From Myxococcales bacterium (lineage in GTDB: Bacteria > Myxococcota > Myxococcia > Myxococcales > Anaeromyxobacteraceae), in NCBI GenBank assembly GCA_021806645.1, contig JAJZQX010000004.1, positions 124,001-188,000 on the forward strand: a DNA stretch of 64,000 bases. Direction: 5' to 3'. Positions 27,541 through 35,084 of this stretch are shown here, in pieces (within the stretch, counting starts at the first letter, position 1; each line of letters starts with the position of its first letter). The position numbers and the translations under genes were made by a program. The notes beneath the pieces were generated by a model, which saw only the letters and a list, made by a program, of their open reading frames with translations, did no database searches and had not been told where the DNA came from.

Positions 27541-28695
27541 TCAGCGGGCGCCCCCGAGCCCAAGCCCAGCGCTCACCGACCGCGCCAGCTCGTAGTGGAG
27601 CTGCGCGATCTCCTGGTCGGCGTCTCCGAGGGTCTGCTTGGCGCGCGGTCCAGCCCCGCTCGCGAGGTCCTTGAGCTTCTGTTGCTGCGCCTTGAACTCC
27701 TCGAGCGCCTGCGCCGCCTGGGTGAGGTAGCCCTTCCGGTCGGAGAGCCGGAGGGCTGCGACCCGCGCCGCGGTCTCCCGGGCCGCGTCCAGCACCTCCG
27801 CGGCCTTGGCGCTCACCGGATCGGCGAGCTGGCCGACGACCTGCGCGACCTTGGCCCGCTCCTTCGGCTCTCGCCAGAGTGCGTGCGTGAGGACGAGGAG
27901 GTCCTCGGGCGTCGTCGAGGTCTCGCCCGAGAGATACGCGGTCGCCTGCACGACCTTGAGCGTCTTCTTCCAGCGCCGGTCGGAGGCGACGATGCCCTCG
28001 GCCCGGCAGCCGTCCCGGATGGCGATGAGCGCCTCGATGGTCTTCTCCGTCACCTTCACGCCCGCCACGTCCCCTTGCGCCTGGCGCAACTCGTCCATCG
28101 CCAGCGTGCTGGAGATTGCCGGCTCCGGCGCGACGAGCACGGACCGGAAGCTGCTCGGCCGCAGGAGGTACTGGACGTCGAACCGGAGGAGGAACCGGTC
28201 GAAGAGCGCCTCCAGCTCCTTCCCCTCGGGCAGCTCGTTCGACGCGCCGAAGAGCGCGACGAGCGGCATCTGCGTTGGCGTCCCGTCGTTGTGGAAGAGC
28301 CGCTCGTTCATCGCGGCGAGGAGCGAGTTGAGGATGGCCGAGTTCGCCTTGAAGACCTCGTCGACGAACGCGAACTCCGCCTCCGGCAGCTTGCCCGCGG
28401 TGACCCGCTGGTACCGGTCCTGCTCGAGCGCCTTCAGGCTGATGGGGCCGAAGAGCTCCTCCGGCGTGGAGAACTTGGTGAGCAGCCGCTCGAAGTAGCT
28501 CCCTCCGAACGCTTGCGCGATGGCGCGCACGAGCGCGCTCTTCGCCGTGCCCGGCGGCCCGAGCAGGAGCACGTGCTCGCCTGCGAGCACGGCGGCGACG
28601 GCGCCGTCGATGACCTCCCGGCGCTCGGGGAACCGCGCCTGGAGGTCCGAGCGGAGCTGCTGGAGCTTCCCGTGGACGGTCGTGGTGGTGGTCAT
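27541..28695 (-). CDS. MoxR-family AAA+ ATPase
   Basis: A 384-residue AAA+ ATPase. Walker A is GPPGTAKSA (residues 45-53), Walker B VDEVFKAN, sensor 1 GASNELPEG, and the arginine-finger region FDRFLLRFDV. The C-terminal 110 residues are a coiled-coil-like extension (AAEVLDAARETAARVAAL onward) that most MoxR proteins lack. It works with the VWA protein encoded next, by family precedent as an ATP-driven maturation or remodelling pair. The start follows the preceding gene by 14 bases. In the RavA group a similar ATPase-VWA pair exists; the closer class cannot be fixed here. Confidence 0.88.
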   Translation of the reverse strand: MTTTTTVHGKLQQLRSDLQARFPERREVIDGAVAAVLAGEHVLLLGPPGTAKSALVRAIAQAFGGSYFERLLTKFSTPEELFGPISLKALEQDRYQRVTAGKLPEAEFAFVDEVFKANSAILNSLLAAMNERLFHNDGTPTQMPLVALFGASNELPEGKELEALFDRFLLRFDVQYLLRPSSFRSVLVAPEPAISSTLAMDELRQAQGDVAGVKVTEKTIEALIAIRDGCRAEGIVASDRRWKKTLKVVQATAYLSGETSTTPEDLLVLTHALWREPKERAKVAQVVGQLADPVSAKAAEVLDAARETAARVAALRLSDRKGYLTQAAQALEEFKAQQQKLKDLASGAGPRAKQTLGDADQEIAQLHYELARSVSAGLGLGGAR

Positions 28696-28709
28696 GGTCG
28701 TCCTCCCGC

Positions 28710-29585
28710 TCACGCGGCCCTCGTCTGGAGCAGGGCCTCCACCTGGAGGGTGAGCTTGTTGAGCGCCGTCTCGAGGTCCTGCACCTGGACCTGCAGGACC
28801 GTGTGGTAGAGCCGGGCCTTCGCGCGGAGCCCCTCGAAGGTCTCCAGCCGGCGCGCCAGGGTGGACGTGCGCTCCGGCGGGTCCGCGAGGAACCCCTCCA
28901 TCTCGGCGCGGAGCGCCGTGACCTCCTCCTCGATGGAGGCGCGCGCGGCGTCGCCCAGGGCGGTGGTCGCCTCGGGCGTGGCGTGAATGGGGACGACGTC
29001 GAGGCGGGAGGCGCCGATGTTCGACACCGCGTCCCGCAGGCGCCGGAGCGTCTCTGCATAGGGCGCCGGGACCCAGTAGACCCCGCCGTGGTCCCGCAGC
29101 GTGACCGCGGCGCAGGAGGCCAGCGTCTTCACGAGCGCCCGTCGGACGTCGTCCGGCGTGTGGGTGTTGAGGAGCCGGTCGTAGGCGGCCGACACGGCCA
29201 TGACCAGGTCGTGGCTGGGCCGGTCGGAGTCGAGCTTGGCCGGCTGCGACCGGTCGAGCCGGATCCGGGCGGCCTGCGCCAGGGACACGTTCCCGGAGCC
29301 GTCGCGGGTCTCGGCGACCACGGCGAAGACAATCTCGCCGTCGTCCTCCTTGCCGAGGCGGAGGAGGTGGTCGTGCTGGCCGACCTGCGCCTCGCGGATG
29401 GCCGTCCGCAGAGACCGCTCGGGCGTCGGCGGCTCGGGCAAGAGCCCCTCGGCGAGCCCGGCGTTCGCCCAGACCCTCTCCAGGGTGCTGCGCGTGACCC
29501 TCGCGTCCGCAAGGGTCCACCAAACGAGATCCCCGACGTGCTCGCCGTCGGTGTGCGTGTAGGAACGGATGAGCTCTACGGACAT
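28710..29585 (-). CDS. Hypothetical protein upstream of MoxR
   Basis: A 291-residue protein that I do not recognise with confidence. The N-terminal 60 residues have a conserved-looking HVGDLVWWTLADARVTRSTL stretch; the middle is mixed alpha/beta; residues 205-285 are strongly coiled-coil (EEEVTALRAEMEGF and LETALNKLTLQVEALL). It probably co-assembles with the MoxR-VWA pair, since it lies 14 bases upstream of the MoxR gene. The ATG at 29,585 has GGGAGG and a copy of the recurring hairpin upstream. Confidence 0.65.
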   Translation of the reverse strand: MSVELIRSYTHTDGEHVGDLVWWTLADARVTRSTLERVWANAGLAEGLLPEPPTPERSLRTAIREAQVGQHDHLLRLGKEDDGEIVFAVVAETRDGSGNVSLAQAARIRLDRSQPAKLDSDRPSHDLVMAVSAAYDRLLNTHTPDDVRRALVKTLASCAAVTLRDHGGVYWVPAPYAETLRRLRDAVSNIGASRLDVVPIHATPEATTALGDAARASIEEEVTALRAEMEGFLADPPERTSTLARRLETFEGLRAKARLYHTVLQVQVQDLETALNKLTLQVEALLQTRAA

Positions 29586-29614
29586 GCTGACCTCCCTGTT
29601 CGGAGTGACGAGGC

Positions 29615-29653
29615 GGCACCGCGCCGCCCCGCACTGGCGGGCGGCGCGGTGGC
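29615..29653 (-). repeat. Recurring leader hairpin, copy 4
   Basis: CACCGCGCCGCC paired with GGCGGCGCGGTG, placed about 30 bases before the ATG at 29,585, with GGGAGG between. Confidence 0.75.
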
Positions 29654-29781
29654 GGCTCGCGAGCGGCGGAACCCGAGCAGGGTGAAACCCCCGGGGCCGG
29701 AGCCCCGGGGGGCGGTGCACCCGCTGCCACAGCGAGAGGCAACGGGCTTCCTTCCGGACCGGCCCGGTGGGCGGACCGTCC

Positions 29782-31482
29782 TCAGGTCGCGGACGCTGCC
29801 TTCCTCGGCTTGCGCGCAATGCGCTCGGCGCGCCGCCGCTCCAGCTCCTCTTCGGTCGCCTTCTCCACGGCCGAGACGTCGATCCCGAATGCGACCGCCG
29901 CGGCGGTTAGGCGGTCGGAGTACCTCGAAGCCCAGGCGAAGTAGGCGCCACGCCCGACCGCGAGCTCGAGCACCAGGGCCCGGATACCGGGGCCGTCCAG
30001 CTCGGCTGCGTGGGCCTTCAGCACGGCCTCGGGCGCGAGACCCTTGTCGCGCTCCAGTCCGCGGCGCCTCACGGCGTCGACGACGGCGTCGTGGTAGCCG
30101 CCGTGGGTCATCCCGTCCAGCACCTGGCGCGCGAACGTGGAGTCCTCGAGCGGCCGGGCCTGCGCAGCCGCCACGACGGCGGAGAGCAGGCTCGTGGTCG
30201 TCGCTCGCCGGAGCTCCGCGGCGGCCTTGGCCGCCGCCGGGTCCGCGGGCGCCTGGCTCGGTTTGGCCCGGGCGCCGGGCGTGGCCGGCGAGGCGCTCAC
30301 CTCCTCGCCTTTCGCGGTCGGCTCCTGCCGGCGCACGAAGTCCACGCCCGCCTCGGCGAGGGCCATCGCGGCCGCGACCTTGCCGACGAGCGCGTGAGGC
30401 CGACCTCCTGCGTCCGACGCGAGCGTCTGGGCGGGGCACAGATCGCCGAGGAGGCGGCGCCAGGTCCGACGCTCCGGATCCTCGAAGCAGGTCGCGTCGA
30501 GGTCCACATAGCTGCTGTTCCACGGGAGCTGGCGGCCGCCCTGGAACACGGTGCTCGACTGGTGCTCGGTGAGCACCGCACCGCCGCTCGCCCGGACTTC
30601 GCTCGCGAGCCGCTCCTGGTGGGCGGCGAGCTTCTTCCGGAAGCAGAGGAGGTCGGTGCAGGTGTCCACCGCGGTCTCGTCCGCGAACAGCCGGGGCTGG
30701 TTGCCGCTGCGCTTCGGGCACTTGGTGCACGCTCCGGCCTCGGGGACGAGCTTCGCGTCGCCCGTCGAGAACGGGGCGCGGTCCAGCCGGGTCAGGTAGC
30801 GCTGCTCGACGAGGTCGGCGACGTCCTCCGCAGGGAACGGCTCGCCCTCACCCGGGTCGTCGAGCTCGTCCCGCAGCACCGCGAGGGCCTCGTCCTGCAG
30901 CGCGGGAGGGACCGCGCGCGCGACCAGGAGGGCGGTGGTGGCCGTGAGCTGGCCCCTCCAGAACGCCTCCCGCATCCCGGGCCCGAGCGCCGTGAGCTTG
31001 AGGCGCGTGTAGACGTAGGTGGGTGACCGCCCCACGAGCTTGGCCAGCGTGTCGGCAGTGTGCAGCCGGCGCCCTCGACCGTCCTTCATCGCGAGCAGGG
31101 CCTCATAGGCCTCGGCCTCCTCGAGTGGGTGCGGATCCTCCCGGCACGCGTTCTCCACGATGCGCAGCTCGTGCGCCTCCTCGTCGGAGAGAACCTCGAC
31201 CGTGGCAGGAACCTCCTTCAGGCCGACCGCCTTCGCGGCCCGGCACCTGCGCTCGCCGTAGACGATCTCGAACCGCTCCCCCTTCGGCCTGAGCTTCACT
31301 GGCTGCTGGATGCCGTGCTCGCGCACGGACTCGACCAGGTCCTCGACGTTCCGCGCCGTCCGGTTCCGGGGCGACGGGTCGATCTGGTCGATCGGCACGA
31401 GCCGGACCGGAAGCGGGTCTGACGTGGCCGGGCGCGGTCCGCGCACGACCTTGGGCTTCTTCGCTGTGGCGGTTGCCTTCAC
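29782..31482 (-). CDS. ParB/RepB-like nuclease-fold DNA-binding protein
   Basis: A 566-residue protein. Residues 20-115 are the ParB N-terminal domain (YGERRCRAAKAVGL and ENACREDPHPLEEAEAY). A helix-turn-helix follows (TLAKLVGRSPTYVYTRLKL). A Cys-rich centre, CTKC with a later CTDLLC near residues 275-310, is typical of the long ParB-like proteins of plasmids and phages. The C-terminal 250 residues are helical. It differs from the classical ParB at 32,566, so the island has two ParB-type proteins. The start is GTG, set by AGGAGGT and a hairpin copy upstream. It may be a regulator rather than the centromere-binding protein. Confidence 0.85.
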   Translation of the reverse strand: MKATATAKKPKVVRGPRPATSDPLPVRLVPIDQIDPSPRNRTARNVEDLVESVREHGIQQPVKLRPKGERFEIVYGERRCRAAKAVGLKEVPATVEVLSDEEAHELRIVENACREDPHPLEEAEAYEALLAMKDGRGRRLHTADTLAKLVGRSPTYVYTRLKLTALGPGMREAFWRGQLTATTALLVARAVPPALQDEALAVLRDELDDPGEGEPFPAEDVADLVEQRYLTRLDRAPFSTGDAKLVPEAGACTKCPKRSGNQPRLFADETAVDTCTDLLCFRKKLAAHQERLASEVRASGGAVLTEHQSSTVFQGGRQLPWNSSYVDLDATCFEDPERRTWRRLLGDLCPAQTLASDAGGRPHALVGKVAAAMALAEAGVDFVRRQEPTAKGEEVSASPATPGARAKPSQAPADPAAAKAAAELRRATTTSLLSAVVAAAQARPLEDSTFARQVLDGMTHGGYHDAVVDAVRRRGLERDKGLAPEAVLKAHAAELDGPGIRALVLELAVGRGAYFAWASRYSDRLTAAAVAFGIDVSAVEKATEEELERRRAERIARKPRKAASAT

Positions 31483-31503
31483 GGGTGACCTCCTGTGCTG
31501 GGC

Positions 31504-31541
31504 GGCACCGCGCCGCCTCGCCCGGAGGGCGGCGCGGTGCC
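31504..31541 (-). repeat. Recurring leader hairpin, copy 5
   Basis: A perfect 14-bp stem, GGCACCGCGCCGCC with GGCGGCGCGGTGCC, loop of 10 bases, ending 21 bases before the GTG start at 31,482 with AGGAGGT between. Confidence 0.8.
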
Positions 31542-31552
31542 GGCCCCAGCCG

Positions 31553-31843
31553 TCACGCCGCGACCGAGGCAGCGGGGACCTCCCCCTCCTGCGCCCAGTC
31601 CTCGAGAGGGTCCGGGAGGGCGAGCGACATGGTGACGGACATCTCCAGCGCCTCCTGCTCCCGGTCCCACCGGATGAAGCAAGCACGGTGAACCCGGCCA
31701 ATGTCCCCGCGGGCATTCACGACGTCTCCGGCGAGTTCATCGTCGCAGAGGCGGCAGTGCCTCGCCGAGCGCGCGCGAGGCCTGGGGGTGACCTGCTGCT
31801 CAGGGGCGAGTAGTTCGCAACCTGCAAGGCTGGAATCGGACAT
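31553..31843 (-). CDS. Small zinc-finger-like protein
   Basis: A 96-residue protein whose centre, residues 30-56, reads CRLCDDELAGDVVNARGDIG followed by VHRACF: a C-x2-C...H-x2-C pattern that would bind one zinc. The C-terminus is acidic. It is the first gene of the leftward operon that continues with the long ParB-like gene; a different hairpin (31,853-31,906) and GAGGAG precede its ATG. No function recognised. Confidence 0.6.
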   Translation of the reverse strand: MSDSSLAGCELLAPEQQVTPRPRARSARHCRLCDDELAGDVVNARGDIGRVHRACFIRWDREQEALEMSVTMSLALPDPLEDWAQEGEVPAASVAA

Positions 31844-31935
31844 GGCGGGCTCCTCGGCGGCGGCAACCGGCCGCTCTCACCGAGGTGAGCGGCTGGGTGC
31901 TGCCGGACGGGGGCGCTCGGGACCGACCCTCAGGC

Positions 31936-31984
31936 GGACCGTGCGCTGCGCCGACGGCCTTTCGTCGGCGCGCTTGCACGGTCC
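31936..31984. repeat. 49-nt hairpin repeat, copy 1
   Basis: GGACCGTGC pairs with GCACGGTCC, and an inner GCGCCGACG with CGTCGGCGC, around a 6-base loop. A near-identical copy lies 104 bp away; the two differ by a compensating C-G to T-A pair in the inner stem. Confidence 0.75.
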
Positions 31985-32039
31985 AGCCTCGTTGCCGCTC
32001 GCCTTCGACTTGTCCGCAGGTCCTCCCCGGTCCTCAGGC

Positions 32040-32088
32040 GGACCGTGCGCTGCGCTGACGGCCTCTCGTCAGCGCGCTTGCACGGTCC
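32040..32088. repeat. 49-nt hairpin repeat, copy 2
   Basis: Same outer stem as copy 1; the inner stem is GCGCTGACG with CGTCAGCGC. Similarity continues outside the hairpin (CAGGC before it, CAGCCTCG and CGCTCGCCTTCGACT after it), so the whole unit of about 100 bp was duplicated. Confidence 0.75.
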
Positions 32089-32170
32089 AGCCTCGATTCC
32101 GCTCGCCTTCGACTCTCTTTCTGTTTCAGTTTCTCCAATCTTCCTTCTACCCAGTACCCTTTTGGTCATT

Positions 32171-32188
32171 TTGGACCACGTGGTCCAA
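32171..32188. promoter_or_regulatory. parS-like palindrome, copy 1
   Basis: TTGGACCACGTGGTCCAA is a perfect 18-bp palindrome with the CACGTG centre of canonical parS. It lies in the noncoding region downstream of parAB, which are transcribed leftward toward it. Confidence 0.65.
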
Positions 32189-32233
32189 GACCGGCCCCGC
32201 CGCCCCTTCAACATCAGAAACTCAGGGTGCCAT

Positions 32234-32279
32234 CAGACCGACCCCCCGATCCCGTGGTTGGGAGCGGGGGGTCGGTCTG
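32234..32279. terminator. Strong GC hairpin between parB and the ParB-like operon
   Basis: CAGACCGACCCCCC and GGGGGGTCGGTCTG are perfect 14-bp arms, and the loop can extend the stem further (TCCC with GGGA). It may end parAB transcription; a T-run is missing on both sides. Confidence 0.45.
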
Positions 32280-32360
32280 CTGGCGCCCCGTGCGCCACGC
32301 TGAACGCCACCCGAGGGCGGCGGGGCAGGGGCTCCGAAGATTCGCGTGCTTACGCGCGCC

Positions 32361-32408
32361 AATCCTGATCCCATTCCCGATCCCAATCCTGACCCCAATC
32401 CTGCTGAC
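32361..32408. repeat. Four tandem 12-bp repeats (iteron-like)
   Basis: AATCCTGATCCC, ATTCCCGATCCC, AATCCTGACCCC and AATCCTGCTGAC follow one another with an exact 12-bp period between the two palindromes. The layout resembles iterons or partition-site repeats, but no replication initiator gene is visible in the window. Confidence 0.55.
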
Positions 32409-32447
32409 TCCAGGGCACAGGGGTCGGGAACACCCCTTGTGAGCATT

Positions 32448-32465
32448 TTGGACCACGTGGTCCAA
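32448..32465. promoter_or_regulatory. parS-like palindrome, copy 2
   Basis: Identical to copy 1; with flanks, 23 bp (CATTT before and G after the palindrome) are the same in both. It is 101 bp from the parB stop codon. Confidence 0.65.
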
Positions 32466-32565
32466 GGGCGGCTTCGCCACGAGGCCTAGCCAAGGCCGTT
32501 GGCGGATAGACGAGGGCCGCTGCGGTCGACACGCAGCGGCCCCGAACTGCCCGTTCCCTCGCATG

Positions 32566-33663
32566 TCAGGCGCGGCGGACCCGCATCAGCAGGTCTTCCA
32601 GCAACGCGATGAGTTCCTCGCGCTCCTCCGGCGAGAGGCCGCCCTTCTGGATGCGGTGCTCCGCGATGCTGACCCGCCCGTCGCCACGCACGATGAGAGC
32701 CACCGTTGGCCCGTCGCCCAGCGCGGCCGCAAGCGGTGGTGCCTCCGCGGTGGCGTGCTCGCTCGAAGGCCGCGCCGGCTTCGACCTCGGCTTGCTCCCT
32801 GCTGGCGCAGGCGACTCATGACCCGCTTCGTCGCCTTGGTCCTCACTCACACCGGCACCCAGCTTCGTCGCGTACTGCTCGATGCGGCGGGCGCTCCACT
32901 TCTCGTGGATGATGCGCTCGAGCAGCTTCGAGATTTTGGCAACGGTGTCCCTCAACTCCACGGACAGGTCCGCCTGCGCGAGCGTGTTGTAGATGCGAAC
33001 GACCTCGACCGCGGCACGGGCATCGAGGTCCCCGCTGGCCACGGCCTTCTTGATGGGATCCACCGCGTGGTGAAGCCGGAAGAGCCGCCGCGCCTGGATG
33101 TAGCTCCGGCCCATCAGCTCGCCGGCCTCGCGCACGTCGATGCCGCGGGTCTCCATGAGCTGGGCAAGCACGGCTGCCTCCTCGACGGGATTCAGGTCCT
33201 CCCGGTGCAAGTTCTCCTCGGCCTGGGCGAGGAGCTTCGCGCGGCGGTCCTCGAGCGTGGGATCGACGATGCACGGGATCTCGGCGAGACCGGCCAGCTG
33301 GGCGGCACGCCAGCGGCGCTCACCGGCCACGATCTGGAAGCGCCCTGGCTCGGCACCGTGCGGAGTCACGATGATGGGCTCCCTCACGCCGGAGCGCTTG
33401 AGGCTGTCGGCCAGGGTCCTGAGCCGGTCTTCATCGAAGCGTTGCCTCACTTGCCCTTCCGGAGCGGGAGAGATGTGCTCGACCCGGATTGTTCGAAGCT
33501 GCTGTCCGGGCAGGATGCTGGCGAGCACCGCGTCCTCCGTCGCATCGGCGGCGTAGGCTGCGACATCGTCCGCCTCGCCCGGGGCCGCCGTCCTCGCCTG
33601 TTCCGCCCGCGTCACGCGGGAGGCCAGCCGCTCCACGATGGAGGTTTGCCGTGTCTCAGCCAT
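32566..33663 (-). CDS. parB: Chromosome/plasmid partition protein ParB
   Basis: A 365-residue ParB/Spo0J-type CTPase and centromere-binding protein. The N-terminal domain has the conserved boxes VREPIIVTP, VAGERRWRAAQLAGL and ENLHREDLNPVEEA (about residues 90-165); the helix-turn-helix is near residues 180-205 (REAGELMGRSYIQARRLFRL). A long linker and a short C-terminal helical region (SPEEREELIALLEDLL) for dimerisation follow. The start overlaps the parA stop by eight bases. Two parS-like palindromes lie just beyond its 3' end. Together with ParA it should stabilise the element when it is excised and circular, or a former plasmid form. Confidence 0.9.
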   Translation of the reverse strand: MAETRQTSIVERLASRVTRAEQARTAAPGEADDVAAYAADATEDAVLASILPGQQLRTIRVEHISPAPEGQVRQRFDEDRLRTLADSLKRSGVREPIIVTPHGAEPGRFQIVAGERRWRAAQLAGLAEIPCIVDPTLEDRRAKLLAQAEENLHREDLNPVEEAAVLAQLMETRGIDVREAGELMGRSYIQARRLFRLHHAVDPIKKAVASGDLDARAAVEVVRIYNTLAQADLSVELRDTVAKISKLLERIIHEKWSARRIEQYATKLGAGVSEDQGDEAGHESPAPAGSKPRSKPARPSSEHATAEAPPLAAALGDGPTVALIVRGDGRVSIAEHRIQKGGLSPEEREELIALLEDLLMRVRRA

Positions 33664-34435
33664 GGCGAGCCTCCAGGAGCGGCAGGAGCTCATCGAGCGC
33701 GGCCAGGTATGCCGGCGGTCCCTTCGACGGGCGGTAGCGGGGGTCGTAGAGCGGGACTCCCTCGGCGAGGGACCTGGCGATGGCGGTCGCGAGTGGGATG
33801 CGGGTGCGAAGGACGCGGTCGCCCGCGAGCCCCTCCAGCGTTCGCAACGCCTCGCGGGACTCCGTCTGCTCCTCCACGAACCTGGTCGGGAGGTAGGCGA
33901 GGACGGTCGCGTCGGGCGCCACCCCGCGGCGGAGCTGCTGTACGACGCGGCCGAGCTCCGGGATGACGGAGACCGCGAGGCGGGTCGTCTCGACCGGCGC
34001 AAGGATTGGCCCCGCGGCGAGGGCGTTGTAGGTGACCGGCCCGAGGCTCGGGGCACAGTCGCAGATGATGAAGTCGTAGGCGCCCTCGACCCGAGCCAGC
34101 GCCTCGCGCACGGCGACCGGCCCGGTGAGCTGGTTCGCCCGCTGGACCTCCATATCGACGCCCACCGCCCACGGGCAGGCCGGGACCACGTCCAGCGTGT
34201 CCGCCACTCGCCGCGGTTCGAACGGCAGCTCCGGCCGGAGCAACAGCTCGAGCACGCCGTAGGCGCCCGGCGCCGCTTCGACCCCCAGCGCCGCGGTCGC
34301 GTTCCCCTGTGGGTCCAGGTCCACGAGCAGGACGCGCCGCCCCGCTCGCTGCAACCCCCAGGCGACGGCGACGGATGTCGCCGTCTTCCCCGAGCCGCCC
34401 TTCGGCATCGCCACCACCAGTCTTCGTGCCGCCAT
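33656..34435 (-). CDS. parA: Partition ATPase ParA
   Basis: A 259-residue deviant Walker ATPase of the ParA/MinD group. The Walker A is KGGSGKTATS (residues 12-21) with the signature first Lys; Walker A' is LLVDLDPQGNAT and Walker B FIICDCAPSLGP. There is no N-terminal DNA-binding extension, so it is of the short (type Ib or chromosomal) kind and does not itself repress the operon. It is the first gene of parAB; its promoter should lie in the AT-richer gap 34,436-34,583. Confidence 0.93.
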   Translation of the reverse strand: MAARRLVVAMPKGGSGKTATSVAVAWGLQRAGRRVLLVDLDPQGNATAALGVEAAPGAYGVLELLLRPELPFEPRRVADTLDVVPACPWAVGVDMEVQRANQLTGPVAVREALARVEGAYDFIICDCAPSLGPVTYNALAAGPILAPVETTRLAVSVIPELGRVVQQLRRGVAPDATVLAYLPTRFVEEQTESREALRTLEGLAGDRVLRTRIPLATAIARSLAEGVPLYDPRYRPSKGPPAYLAALDELLPLLEARHG

Positions 34436-34583
34436 GTTCGTGCTCCCCGCCGGTGACCGGAGGACCGGCTTGCCTCTTGCTGAATGGCTGTTATTTGTCT
34501 TCTCATACTGATCCGACTACCTGATGGGTTGCTTCTTGCTGACTGTCAGAGCCGACGGGCACGATCCGGAGCCAGGAGGCCTC

Positions 34584-35084
34584 ATGCCCGACCTGAACGG
34601 CTTCGCCATCTGGATTGGAACGAGCCTCGTCACCGGCCTCGGCGCTCACGCGACCGTCGTCGCGTGGAGGCGGCGCAGCTACTCCAGGCTGCGCCACGAC
34701 TACACGCTCGCCGTCGCCGAGGCCCAGGGCACCGTTTCGGCCGACGCGATCGTCTATGCCGAAGAACTCCAGCGAGCCTTTGCGCGGGCGGCCGTTCCTG
34801 GTTGGTGGGCCGGCCTCACCTCCCACCTGAAGACCGCATTCATCGTCACCGGGCTTCTGGGCGGCGCTCTGCTCGCCCTGGCCGGACGCCTACCACTGGC
34901 GTTCGTCGGGCTCGCGCTGCTGCTCCTGCTCGGCCTGCGACGCCTATTGGTGGCGTCGGCCCTGCTGCTGCTGGTCTTCGTCGTCTCGAGCCTTCTCTCG
35001 ACACCTCGGATGTCGGGCCGCACGCCGACGCCTGTGGCCTCCTCCGCGGCCAACTCGAACAGGGGCCCGGCGCGCTCGCCATGA
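34584..35084 (+). CDS. Island membrane protein
   Basis: A 166-residue protein starting at the ATG at 34,584 behind AGGAGG. A hydrophobic segment lies near residues 6-25, a charged helical part at 30-85, and two or three tightly spaced membrane segments at about 88-145. It overlaps the transglycosylase gene by four bases (ATGA), so both are probably parts of one cell-envelope or transfer function. No family recognised. It is divergent from parA. Confidence 0.6.
   Translation: MPDLNGFAIWIGTSLVTGLGAHATVVAWRRRSYSRLRHDYTLAVAEAQGTVSADAIVYAEELQRAFARAAVPGWWAGLTSHLKTAFIVTGLLGGALLALAGRLPLAFVGLALLLLLGLRRLLVASALLLLVFVVSSLLSTPRMSGRTPTPVASSAANSNRGPARSP

Noticed and set aside
25180-31545. The recurring GC-rich repeats as a CRISPR array
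   Set aside because: Copies are hundreds to thousands of bases apart, palindromic, and tied to gene starts; there are no regular spacers and no cas genes.
34484-35080. An upstream extension of the transglycosylase frame
   Set aside because: It overlaps the membrane-protein gene out of frame, is Arg/Pro-rich and lacks a signal peptide; the ATG at 35,081 gives a proper one.
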